Translations under genes and position numbers: made by a program
Shown here: positions 34,990-45,100 of the stretch, piece by piece
How positions within the stretch are numbered: position 1 is the stretch's first letter
Layout: each line of letters begins with the position of its first letter
Notes under the pieces: generated by a model
What the model saw: only the letters and a program-made list of their open reading frames with translations
Told to the model about the DNA's origin: nothing
Database searches by the model: none
Assembly (NCBI GenBank): GCA_023213395.1
Contig: CM041465.1
Coordinates: 44,337,741 to 44,401,740 of the forward strand
Reading direction: 5' to 3'
Length of the DNA stretch: 64,000 nucleotides
Source of the DNA: Cycas panzhihuaensis
Lineage: Eukaryota > Cycadophyta

Positions 34990-36330
34990 CAACAAACTGG
35001 AAATACCTTACTGTTGAGGAGGTCTGGACAATAAGTCTGTAATCTTATTCGTCATTCCTTTCTTGTATTTAACCATGATGTGAAACTGCTGCAAATAGGA
35101 CATCCACTTCATATGCCTAGCCTGCTGCAATTTAGACTGAGTCTATAAAAATTGTAAAGGCTTGTGGTTGGTGTGGATGACCACTTCTTTTCCCAACAAA
35201 TATGGTCTCCAATGCTTCACTGCTTGGTGCAATGCATAGAGCTCCTTATCATAAGTTAGGTAGTTTATGACAGCTCCATTACATGTCTCTGAATGGTATG
35301 CTATCAGTTTTCCTTCTTACTTCAATACTGCTCCCATGGCATAGCCTGAAGCATCAATCTCCAATTCAAATGGCTTCTGCAATGAGGGTAAAGCTAACGC
35401 TGGTGCCTCACAAATTTTCTGCTTCAAAGCCTGAAAGCTTTTTCTTGTTCATTCTCCCAATGAAACTTTGTATGTCCTCCCGTCAATGCATGAAGAGGAG
35501 CTGCAATTTGAGAGAATTTGAAAATAAATTTTCTTAAATATTGACATGCATCAATGAAACTTCTTACCTCTGTGGTTGTCTTGGGTATGGGCCAATTGAG
35601 AATGACTTTAATCTTTGCTGGGCCAATCTTCAATTTCCTCCTCTAACCATAAAACCTAAGAAGACGAGAGATTGTTTTCCAAACTTACACTTCTTCAGAT
35701 TGAGTTTCAACTACTGCTCTTGGAGAACTTTGAGCACTTGCTCGATATGTTGGAGGTGCTCCTCCCATGTATGGCTAAAAATCAGAATGTCATCTAGATA
35801 AATAATTACAAAGTCATCAAGGAAGGATCTTAATACCCCATTCATCAACCTCATGAAGGTGGCAGGTGCATTACATAGACCAAACGGCATCACCAACCAT
35901 TTGAACAATCCTTGCTTCAATTTGAAGGTTGTCTTCTAAGTATCCTCCTCTCAGATTCGAACCTGATGGTAGCCTAATTTTAGGTCCATATTGCTGAAAT
36001 ATCTTGCCAACTGCAGCTGGTCCAACAAGTCATCTATCCGTGGTAAGGGATGTCTATTCTTTATGGTGATCTTATTCAAAGCTCAATAGTCAATGCACAT
36101 TCTCCATCCTCCATCTTTCTTTGGCACCAAAACAATAGGTGATCCACATAGGGAACAACTTGGCTTGATCACTCCTTGCTCCAAGAGGTCTTGAATCTGC
36201 CTCTTAATCTCTTCATTTTCTAAAACTGAGTTTTGGTAGAGACTAAGATTCGACAAAGGTGAGTCAGCAACTAGTTGGATTTCAGGTTCAATTGCCCTTT
36301 TAGGGGGCAGCCCTTTCGGCTCTTGGAATA
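34990..36330 (-). pseudogene. Reverse transcriptase and RNase H of family B
   Basis: Minus strand motifs: [68 protein letters not shown] and [20 protein letters not shown]. The catalytic YLDD box is intact. The thumb reads EVRSFIDACQYLRKFIFKFS, then RNase H begins with [17 protein letters not shown] near 35370. Stops (TAG/TAA) and small shifts near 35640-35710 and elsewhere break it. Catalytic residues are better preserved than in family A or the nested chromovirus. Confidence 0.85.
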
Positions 36331-36388
36331 CGTCATTGTACCTATTCCTTAGGCCTTTAATCTGCTACACTTGCTTCCTATCTAGTGC

Positions 36389-36920
36389 CTATATTGAGGA
36401 CTTTGCTTGCTCATTTTCTTCCATCTTTGGCTTTATCATCAGCAGTACAAACTTCCTACAAGTATTAATTAATCTTTTCACTTGTTGGGAAGATATGAGA
36501 GAAATCTTTTTTTGTGGCTTTGATGCATTGATCAGATATGATTTTCCATCCTTGATGAGTCGAATCTTTCTCAGCCTCCTGTGATGAACTCCATCTCTAT
36601 CATAGAGATATGGGTTGCTAAACACAACTTGACAAACATCCAAAGGGACTACTTCACATTCAACTTCATCAATGAACGTTTTAGATATTGCAAATTTAAA
36701 CTTACATTGCTGAGTAACCTACAACTCTGAATCTTTTTGCAACCATCCAAGAGGATATGGTTTTGGATGTGCATGCATTTTTAATCCCAGTTTCTTTACC
36801 AATGCTTCTGAGATTAAATTCTTTTAGCTTCCTCCATCAAAGATGGCATCAACCATGCTTTGCTTCACTTGGATTCTTACCATGAAGAGCTCCTCTCTAA
36901 TCTCTAGATCAACTTGCTGA
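36389..36920 (-). pseudogene. Aspartic protease region of family B
   Basis: The frame from gag continues into MVDAIFDGGS, where the family has D-S/T-G; the triad is D-G-G here, and a TAG follows. Downstream the protease-like segment reaches PLDVCQVVFSNPYLYDRD, which corresponds to the late LG-x-PWL-x-x-R/YDRD part, then a linker to RT. Confidence 0.65.
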
Positions 36921-38020
36921 TGGTTATTTTTAGGCTCCGCATTAGCCATGAGCATCAACTTCTCATTGGCTTCTTCAATGCCACAAACATTTTCATCACC
37001 TTCAGAGTTAAGTAAAGTTTTACCTTCAGTTTTAACTTTACCTTTCCCCTTGTTCTTGGGTCGTTTCTTTGGGTGTAGGAACCAACAATCTTCTATGCTG
37101 TGACCCGCTCGCTTGCAATGAGTACAAGTGATTTTGATTTGGGTGGTATTGGCTTGTTTCATCTTGTCAAAACCTCCAATGGATTGTTATCCAATTTTAC
37201 CTGGAAACCTCATTCCTCAAGCAGGTTTGTTGCTACCTTCTGGAGGTGCAAACCTTTTCCTTTCAGCAAAAACCTTCTTGTTCCTCTTTTCTATGGCAAT
37301 CGCCTTCTTGCTAGCTTCATCGAGCGATTTAACTTTAAACAGTTGAAGTTCTTGCTGAATATACTGGTGTAGTCCTCCAATATATTTTAGCATCATATCT
37401 TTACCCAGTAAAGAGATGCCCAACACAACAGCTTGCTTTTGAAATTCTGTTATGTAGTCTTAGACATTTTGGCCTCTTTCTTGTCGGTAATATTACGACT
37501 TAATCCTCTGTTGCTCTTCATATCCAATAGGATAGAATTGCTTCTTTATGAGGATTTTAAATTATTGCCAAGTAATTTCATTTACATTATGGGATTTAAG
37601 GTATGCATTCCACCAAACTAATGCATGCTTAGATAATTTTAACCTAGAAAAAGTAATTTTCTACTGGTTTTTATACCCATAAATGGAAAAATAAGTTTCT
37701 AGTTGGTCCAACCAACCATCTAATTTTTCGGCATCCAACGTTCCATCATAGATGGGCAATTCAAGTTTTGCCTCTACCTTGTTGGTCTTCTTCATTCATT
37801 TCCTCTTTCATCGGTTCATCTTCTTCCTTCTTTATGCCTTTGGCTATTGAAGAAGAAGTTGCAACTAGTTGTGCCATAAGTTGGGTTAGTCTGTTGAGGT
37901 TTTGCTTCATTTTCACGAACCTTTCTTCCATCTTTTGCTTCGAATCAACCATTTTCCTTTGTTATTTTCGTTCTTTCTACAGAGGTTCGGTTAAAGGTTC
38001 ACCCGTTAACAAATATTGAT
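36824..38020 (-). pseudogene. gag of family B with CCHC zinc knuckle
   Basis: Minus strand. The N-terminal part (37952-37761) is Met/Lys/Glu-rich. Capsid-like sequence includes YIGGLHQYIQQELQLFKVKS and LDEASKKAIAIEKRNKK (37400-37260). The knuckle CTHCKRAGHSIEDCW at about 37125-37080 keeps the full C-x2-C-x4-H-x4-C pattern, followed by a Lys-rich stretch. Gag packages the RNA into particles. Confidence 0.8.
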
Positions 38021-38130
38021 ATCTAGTTTTTATAAAAAAACTTCCACAATGAAAGCAAGAGGGTTTTTTTTTTTTTCTTTTTCTTCTTTTCTTTAAAAAT
38101 CCCTAAGTTCCCAAGGGTTTCAAGAAAACT

Positions 38131-38143
38131 AGCTCTGATACCA
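38131..38143 (-). other. Primer-binding site of family B
   Basis: The minus strand reads TGGTATCAGAGCT, a perfect plant initiator-Met PBS, six bases inside the 5' LTR. Confidence 0.85.
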
Positions 38144-38149
38144 AAATAT

Positions 38150-39243
38150 TGATCTGAATTTTGAATGGGAAAGTAAAGACTTAAACCAATTGAAACAAAA
38201 TCCAAAATAATTTACATTAATATTACATAGAATTGAAGATATTTTGGGTTTTTCTTATAAAACTCCTTTTGTTTGTGCTCTATTGAGCATGCAAGGGACT
38301 GCTACAATGATTTAGGAGAGAGAAACTGAGTGCTAGGTGCTCCTTGAGCTGCTACTTGTTCTTTGGAACCTTTGTCTTCAAAGTTTGCAAAACATTTTTA
38401 GTTGCCAATTACTAAAAACCTCTTTTTGGTGAAGAAAATCTTACTAGCGTCTCTTTCTGGGATTGCTACTACTGTTGTCTTCTCTACTCAGCTGCAACTT
38501 CAATCTTTCGGGCTCCTTCACAATCCCCACAAAAGATTTATTCTGCTGCACTTCCGTCTTCTTCTCTCTCTACGTAAAATTTCAGTTGTTGGAGCCGTTC
38601 TCTTTCTGAAAAGTGATTTTTAAAACTCTCATCGAATTTTGCTCTGTACTGTGTCTAGGGCTGCGGCATCCTCTTTTCCTGCTAGATTTCTCTATTGAAA
38701 TTCCTGTTGTTCCATTTCTAGATCTTTGCCTAAATGCGTTGTTATTTGCAATAGGTTTTTTATTTTTCCGTTTTCTAATGGATTCCAAAATGGCTTATGA
38801 AATCTTAGAAAAATCCTTTTAATTTGGAGATTTTCCTCTTTAAACATGTAGAGGACACGTGTGCGAAGTCTCTCCTTGAATTTTGTGCAAAACGGATTCT
38901 GTTTGCACTGACAAAATCATTTCTATTTTTATTATTTTTTTGTTTTTTCACTTTTCAGGTAGCCGTTGCCTCACCTACGTAGCACCTACGTAGCAGTGAC
39001 AGCACCTACGTAGCACCTGCGTAGTAGTGACAGCACCTACGTAGCACCTGGGTAGCAGTCGTAGCACCTTGATAGCACCTAGTTGCACTTGTAAAAATAC
39101 ATTTTTTACATTTTTTAAGCCTTTTAAAGGTATTTTTCTACTAAATGAAGACCATTAAGCCTTTTTAATGCATTTTTCTACTACATAAAAACCATTAACA
39201 TGAAAAATAAAGTATTTTCAGAGTATTTAAAGATCTGAAAACA
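38150..39243 (-). repeat. 5' LTR of family B
   Basis: 1094 bp with TG...CA ends on the minus strand (TGTTTTCAG to AGATCA). It is longer than its partner mainly because of the 30/31-bp tandem repeats at 38971-39062. Confidence 0.88.
38971..39062 (+). repeat. 30/31-bp tandem repeats with CTACGTAG palindromes
   Basis: Three units of about 30-31 bp (38971-39000, 39001-39031, 39032-39062), each built on CACCTACGTAGCACCT, followed by a decayed fourth. The partner LTR has only about one unit (33230-33260). Confidence 0.75.
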
Positions 39244-39449
39244 GATCAAGGACTATGTATATATGAAGGTCAGAATGCAAGGTCCTTGTACCATGGGTGG
39301 TACGAAGGTCAAGGTGGAGAAATAAACCTGGTGGTCACCATAGTTTAACCTCATTAGTGGTTAGCTTTCAGAGGTTCAAGGGAATCGTAAAAGTGAAGGA
39401 TGGGATGATCCCGAAACCTAGGTGATTAGGTAACCCGATAGGTTTCCTA

Positions 39450-39869
39450 GGGGGGATCGTTGAGGAGGGAAAGATGATGCTCGAGGATGCGAGAGACAAG
39501 GCCATCTGCCTCAATGTTTAAGTCTTGAGGAATGTGTTGAATATCCATGAAGGAGAAACAAGATATGAGAGATCTAGCGATTAAAGTGAGGGCTCTTAAA
39601 TGTGGGTAACATACTTGGTAAACCTAGGTAAGTTGTGATACAATGATCTGAGAGTCGCAAAGGAGGATGATGGGACCATGGTGGAAATAGAGTGCATCGG
39701 TAAGGGCCTTAATGACAACTATATATTTAGCTTCATTATTTGTGGCCTTAGGGAGAAAGACTCTAGAACACATATAGTCATATTTAAAGGGGTCATGGAG
39801 GATCCACACAGTAGCAGAAGGTCCTAAATTACCATGACTTCCTCCATCGATAAAGATGAGTAGTACCAT
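39450..39869 (-). pseudogene. RNase H domain inside the family A LTR, copy 2 (near-intact)
   Basis: 140 codons on the minus strand from an ATG in ACCATGG context to near a stop at 39450, with one internal TAG (QLT-stop-VYQV). The landmarks are LLIFIDGGSHGNLGPSA, FLPKATNNEAKYIVVIKAL, IILLCDSQIIVSQLT and DIQHIPQDLNIEADGLVSRI. The four expected catalytic acids (D of DGG, E of NNEA, D of CDSQ, D of EADG) are all present. This matches RVT_3/archaeal-like RNase H, which cuts RNA in RNA-DNA hybrids. Tat-type gypsy elements carry such a domain between their own RNase H and integrase. Here it lies after integrase and the antisense ORF, in what appears to be the LTR. The copy at 23945-24357 is more decayed. 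Confidence 0.75.
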
Positions 39870-40436
39870 GGTGAAGAATACGGGTTTCCATCAAACAACG
39901 AGAGAAGTAGTGATGATAAGGTTAAAGGGTAAAGAAAGGGAGAAGAGGTAGCGACAGTGCTATAACTACTTAGAAAGTTATGAATGTGGGTCATAAAGAA
40001 TAGGAGAGTCATGAGAAGAGGCTACTCAGGGGAAAGGAAACTGACCCAATAAAGAGGCAGAGAGACAACAGTAAAAAGGCTCCTTTAGGGCTCCAAAGGC
40101 CACTAAAAGGGCCAAGATGAGGTCCAAAAAGGGGGAGGCACTTCCTTTGGGAGCTTTAAAAGCTCAAACGGGCAACAAAAAATAGATCAGGAATAGCAAA
40201 ACGAGTCAAAGGAGTATAAACATAGGTATGTCTTGGAGTGTTATGAAAAACAAGTTAGAAGGGATATGCATAAAACTAAAAGGATCATCATAAATGTGCC
40301 AAAAGAGCTAAAAAAGGAGACCATAGAGGTGAAATAGAAGATGGACCCTGAAGGCAAAGGCGATGAGATTAACAAGATGGTCTTGAAGGCTACTACAGTA
40401 AAGGAAAAGGGGAAAGTACCCTCTAGGGCCCCTGCG

Positions 40437-40446
40437 TATATAAAGG
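40437..40446 (+). promoter_or_regulatory. Plus-strand TATA box in LTR2 pointing at the antisense ORF
   Basis: TATATAAAGG, identical to 24899-24908, about 700 bp upstream of the antisense ORF at 41150. Shared ancestry means conservation alone does not prove function. Confidence 0.45.
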
Positions 40447-40851
40447 AAGGAGGGTGAAAATAAGATTCATTTTCACATGCTCATGATCGATCTAGAGCCC
40501 TTCCTTCTATGCTATGGAGACCTGCCAAATTTCAAGAGTACTTTACGAGAGATCTGATCATTGGATCGAGGCATAGAGACAGCCCACGTGACTAGGATGA
40601 CAAGATGGTGGTAGCAAGAGCTGATCTAGTGAGTGGGTCGTTCCTTATCCCTTTTATTTTGTCATTTCTATCTAATGACTTTTTAAGGTTTATAACTTAA
40701 TTTTGGCCCTTTAAGGGTAATTTTGGACCCTTTGGAGCTTGAATGAGGCCCAGAGAGGGGGGGGGGGGGACTAGGGAATTAGGTAGCCCTAGTCCCAGTA
40801 GGCCAAGCCTTATCCCATTTAGGAAAGATTTTGGGATTTTTTAGGGCATCA

Positions 40852-40868
40852 GCCACTTCCCTTTTTTT
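40852..40868 (-). other. Polypurine tract of A2
   Basis: The minus strand reads AAAAAAAGGGAAGTGGC directly before the LTR terminus. A (G)n run lies beside it. Confidence 0.55.
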
Positions 40869-41149
40869 GGGGGGGGGAGGGGGAACAATGGCTCCGCTGC
40901 AAAGATTGCAATGCCGCCAAGGTTACTATGGGGCTGCAGAGGGGATGCAAAAATCTTAGTGGGGCCCATGTCAAACTCTGCAGTACTGTAGAATTTGATG
41001 TGAGGCCAAAGGATGGATTAGCCCATTCTAATGGAGCATGAAACATCCCAAGGGCAGTAAAGCATGCTATGAGGGATGTTTGGACTAATATTTAAACTAT
41101 TTTATAGATGGTTATCTAGGTGGATAACTGCGAGAACATCAAAGTAGCC

Positions 41150-41990
41150 ATGATGAGTTTTATAGAGATGATGCCGAGATGGGATCATATGACATTAAGA
41201 TGCTACAGGATCCTGAAGGTCATCATGATGCCTCAATATGCATCAGATAAGTGCCTCCTGGTAGATATAGTCTCCCACTAGGATTGACAGTGACATATTT
41301 TCCATACCAAGAGATATTAGGAGGATTATGGGGGTACTGGTAGGAGGAGCACTGGAATCATTGGGCACATTGCCTAGCATAGATGCTGCACACATGGAGG
41401 CAGCCACATTTTTCACAAGGCAGGGCAAGTGGGACCAATAAGGGGTGTCAGTTCAAGCTATGGTAATGTCTAGGATTCCTCAAGTGAGGAAGCTTATTGT
41501 ATTAGGCATTCTATTATAAATTTCCCAGAAATAGAATTATAAGGATATTCTGGGTGGATGGATGGCCACAGTTAGGAGGTGTAAGGCTAGGGAGAGGTTA
41601 GACTAGGTTGCCTTGATAGTAGCAAATATAGTGATGCAGTTGGATGCAATCTATGTGGTAGGGAGAGGTGGATTCTCATATTGTACTCTATTACAGTGTT
41701 GGTTTTTCTATCATTTTAGAGTAGTGGCACCATTAGGAGGACTGCACCCCATCTCGGTATGGACACCCATAGTCCATAGGTGGCATACTCAGTTTAAGGA
41801 AATCGAGGATTAGGTTCACATTTAGAGGTTCGTGGAGGCAACGTCACTCGACCTACTCACCCTAGTAGACTACACAATGGATTCATATAGAGGGGTACAT
41901 TAGGAGAGTGATGATGTGGCAGGGGAGTTAGGAGACAACACTAATAAGGGTGGAGGTGATGATGGGTGTGATGGGATAGGCCTATCAAGA
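41150..41990 (+). pseudogene. Antisense extra ORF of family A (PMD-like part), copy 2
   Basis: Plus-strand frame starting MMSFIEMMPRWDHM, with PQYAS and CLLVDIVSH. A small deletion near 41290-41300 shifts the frame relative to copy 1. It then reads SLGTLPSIDAAHMEAATFF, VRKLIVLGILL, RGGFSYCTLLQCWFFYHF, GGLHPISVWTPIVHRWHT and LDLLTLVDYTMDSYRG, with an acidic end. Where copy 1 has TAG this copy often keeps CAG (LLQC) or TGG (CWFF, PRWD). It lies antisense to gag-pol between integrase and LTR2. Confidence 0.55.
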
Positions 41991-42391
41991 GCCACAGGAG
42001 GAGAGGCAAGTCTATCAGGTACTCGAGAGGAGAGGTAGGCTTATCAATACCTATGAGGAGAGATAGACCACGCCATGCACTGGTAGGCAGGGGGAGAGCA
42101 GTAGGCAAAGCTCCAACAATAGTAGTGGCCATGGTGGTAGCAGTAAAGGCAGAGATAGCCATGACATAGGGAGAAGGAGAAGTAGGAGATGCTCTGGAAC
42201 CCCAGGAGATAAGAGAGTAGTACTAGAGGCAAAGGAGGGAGGAGTAGTAGCTGAGGGAGCTCTTGAGAAGGAGATGGTCATCAAAGTTAAGGAGCCATTC
42301 ATCCCATGAGGTGAGACACTACCCTAACTCAACATCTTCCGATCACTAACTACTTAGATAGTTTACTTTGATTTGATTTGGATGCTTCTCC

Positions 42392-42400
<9 letters not shown>

Positions 42401-42426
<26 letters not shown>
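42401..42426 (+). repeat. (GT)n microsatellite
   Basis: About 13 GT units between the PMD-like and coiled-coil parts of the antisense ORF, possibly within a former intron. Confidence 0.9.
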
Positions 42427-42429
<3 letters not shown>

Positions 42430-42470
42430 GATTGATATATGGTATGCATGGTTTGGTAGGTACAGTAGAG

Positions 42471-43138
42471 ATGAGGAGGCTATTAGAGGTAGTGGTCTTA
42501 GAGTTATTCCCCTAGGTCTACATGGAGGGACAACCTCTTGTCCTAGTTAGAGATGAGCCTCGATCAATGGGGGCACACATAGCAACATTCGTCCCATTGA
42601 TTAGAGCTAGAGATATATGGGTGGTGGAGTCCCAGGGACACCAGGTAAGGGTATGACAACTGCAGGGAGAGCTAGATGGACTTTGCACAGAGAGGGACTA
42701 GATAGACGTAGAGAGGAATACCCTACAAGGCCAGGTCTAAGTTCTAGAGGCCTATGGAGGAGGAGCAGTAGGTAGAGACGTAGAGAGTTGCATCAAGATT
42801 ATCATACTAGAGCAGGGACTCTAGAAAGTAGAGGAGGAGAGGGATTATATCCAGGCAAGATACGATCAACTAGTAGAGCAAGTCACCACCGGGTCATCAT
42901 AGAGCAGGTTTCATACTCATATGACAACAACGACCTAAAGGAGGCCTCAGGATGAGGGGAATGAGGTGGGGAGCTCACAGCAGCACTAGAGAAGTCTAAG
43001 AGGCATGTGGTCTCCTGGTGAGGGGTCTCACAGGTGAGGAGATGATACCCCCTAAGGGTAGGGCATCGAGGAGCTAGATATATCATTAGTTTTAAGCAAG
43101 AAAGTATTAGACCTCGAGGGAGTCACACCATATATAGA
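42471..43138 (+). pseudogene. Antisense ORF of family A, coiled-coil C-terminal part
   Basis: A plus-strand frame with no frameshift noticed but many TAG/TGA/TAA. It reads MRRLLEVVVLELFP, LIRARDIWVVESQGHQVRV, QLQGELDGLCTERD, IDVERNTLQGQV, then VEEERDYIQARYDQLVEQV. The Leu/Gln/Glu/Arg heptad pattern predicts a coiled coil, often seen after plant mobile domains. It is separated from the PMD-like part by about 480 bp including a microsatellite, so the two may be exons of one gene. Copy A1 lacks it. Product and partner are unknown. Confidence 0.45.
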
Positions 43139-43892
43139 CACATGATTATACTCCTCCCTGCAAGGATTCTAGCCTCCTGAGGTGTGATGCCTAGATGATG
43201 TACTATATGACATTGTATGATATGATTTATATGTATATAGATAGGGGCCAATTAGTACCCCATTTAATCCACGATGATGGCATAGTGATGGTTATTTTAA
43301 TGTTGTCTTGTTGTATTACTTGTTTATTTGTTTATACACATGCATAGAGAGATAGATGTATGGAGATATGGGTGAATGGGTGCACGAGGGATTATGCATT
43401 ATGGTGGTTTTAGTTGATTGTTATACATGGTTTTTTGTTATTAAGTCATGTGGATGACACTCACATTTCCTTTCATATAGGACCACACTTGTAGTGGGCA
43501 CACACAACCACCATATGTATAGGTGATAGGCACATATGAGGCTAGGAGAGGGAGAGCCATGCATGTCTATCAGGGGAGCATAACAGATATGCAAAGGAAA
43601 TAATGACAAAGAAGGAGTATAAATACTCAATCAAGAGGCCCTAGTCGAGGTGCGATTTCAAGCTCAAGAGTGAAGGAAGTTTAGACCTCCAACTAGGAGG
43701 AGAGGTTTCTCTCGGAAGGGAAATGAAAGGATGTAATACAAGTGATGGAACTATAAATATGAGAAGCCACCCTAAGCTACCATTCCACCTGTGGTTAGGG
43801 GGAATGGAGACACACTTAGAGTGGTAGTTTAGGCTCATTTTGAAGTAAGGAGGAAGAAGGGGTGTGCCTAATCTACTTAAGAGCAGGGAAGG
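43139..43892. other. Family A segment between antisense ORF and integrase
   Basis: No domain was recognised. A plus-strand GAGTATAAATACTC lies near 43615-43628 and a minus-strand purine/pyrimidine-biased stretch follows. In A1 this segment is deleted. Confidence 0.4.
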
Positions 43893-45100
43893 TCATACAT
43901 AGAACTTCTTTAAGAATTTACCATTAATGGCTTTCTCAAATTCAAGACCTTCTAAAGTTGCAATCCTATAGGTTCCATTGTTGAGGCTTTCGCAAATGAT
44001 GAAAGGACCAACCCATTTAGGCCCAAATTTAGACAAGCGATTGTGAAGGTATTCTAGCTTGAGGACATGGTCCCTGGTATGTAAAGGGTAAGGGAAAAGA
44101 TGTGTATCATATGTTCTTTGCACCCTAGCTTTAGAGGTAAGATTTTCTTAATATGTGATCAAACGTTTCTCATCTAAAGCTTCGAGGTCAAGGAGGTGGG
44201 CTTGGTGATAAGATTCCTCGTCAATGAGACCTTAAAGGGAGACACGCAATGAGTAAATTTCAACTTCCAATGGGAGGACCACCTCATTTCTATACACGAG
44301 GGAGAATGGGTTTACCCCCATGGCTATGTGAATGGAAGTGCAGTATGTCCATAAAGCATAGGGAAGTTGAAGGTGCCAATCTTTTCTAGATTGAGCGATG
44401 GTTTTCTTTAGGATATTTATAAGAGTCTTGTTAAAGGACTTGATTTGGCCATTGGCCTGAGGGTAATAAGGAGAAGAAGTCTTGTGGGATATATAAAACT
44501 TCCCACAAATCTCATCCATTTCCTTATTATAAAAGGGAGTCCCATTATCTGTGATTAAGATATCGGGGATCCCAAATCAACATATGATGTTTTAATAGAT
44601 GAAGGTAATTATAGTCTTATCAGAAGTGGAAGACAAGGGGACCACTCTAGCCTATTTAGTGAAATACTCCATTATGGTTAAGATAAACTTATGTTATGAT
44701 GAAGAAGGAGGTTTTATGGCCCCAATGAGGTCTAATCCCTATTGGAAAATGGCCATGGAAAGATAATAAGGTGAAGGGCCTTGGAAGGTGAGTGGATGAC
44801 GTTGGCATGCTCCTAACACATATGACATCGTAAAACATAGGTATGGGCATCCTTGAAAAGGGATGGATAATAGTAACCCATGCAAAGGATCCTTTGGGCC
44901 ATGGATTGGCCCCCAAAGTGGCCCCTACAAATGTCATTGTGGTACTTATGAAGTATCTAGTTCACTTTGTCAGGGCTGACACAGTGAAGAAGGACCCCAT
45001 CAAAGGATCTTTTGTACAACACCTCTTCCATGAGGAAGTACTGCCTAGTAGTGGTCCTAACGCGTGACCTTACCTTATCACTAGTATTAGGATAATACTG
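43893..45100 (-). pseudogene. Integrase of family A, copy A2
   Basis: Minus strand. The zinc domain is near 45000-44800 (YHNDICRGHFGGQSMAQRIL, then CHMC). The core continues with YISHKTSSPYYPQANGQIKSF and the TLINILKKT block, where the catalytic Glu of GQAES-type motifs is Lys, so activity is lost. WHLQLPYALWTY and NPFSLVYRNEVVLPLEVEI follow. The C-terminus is LSKFGPKWVGPFIICESLNN with NGTYRIATLEGLE. Stops are few, and the domain length is typical of gypsy integrases. Confidence 0.82.

Larger units (their letters stand above)
32418..39243 (-). mobile_element. Ty3/gypsy family B retrotransposon inside family A LTR2
   Basis: 6826 bp between two LTRs, minus strand. Right to left: 5' LTR, PBS (TGGTATCAGAGCT), gag with zinc knuckle, protease, RT/RNase H, integrase, a short 3' region, PPT and 3' LTR. 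Several catalytic motifs survive but stops are scattered through all genes. No clear 5-bp TSD was found: the flanks are GGAAC and GATCA. The insertion point is confirmed because family A LTR sequence continues on both sides. Confidence 0.88.
39244..40851 (-). repeat. Family A LTR2, right part (3' LTR of A2)
   Basis: Aligns with LTR1 from about 23740 to 25308: the CTGGTGGTCACCATAGTTTAA block, the RNase H domain, the plus-strand TATA box and the terminal TCA. It ends next to the polypurine tract. Confidence 0.65.

Noticed and set aside
37100-37372. Plus-strand frames opposite family B gag
   Set aside because: Shadows of the minus-strand gag and zinc-knuckle coding sequence.
38023-38205. 60-codon frame with a poly-Lys run
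   Set aside because: Caused by a T-run next to the family B PBS.
38971-39062. Regular repeats as a CRISPR array
   Set aside because: Units are contiguous with no unique spacers and sit in an LTR.
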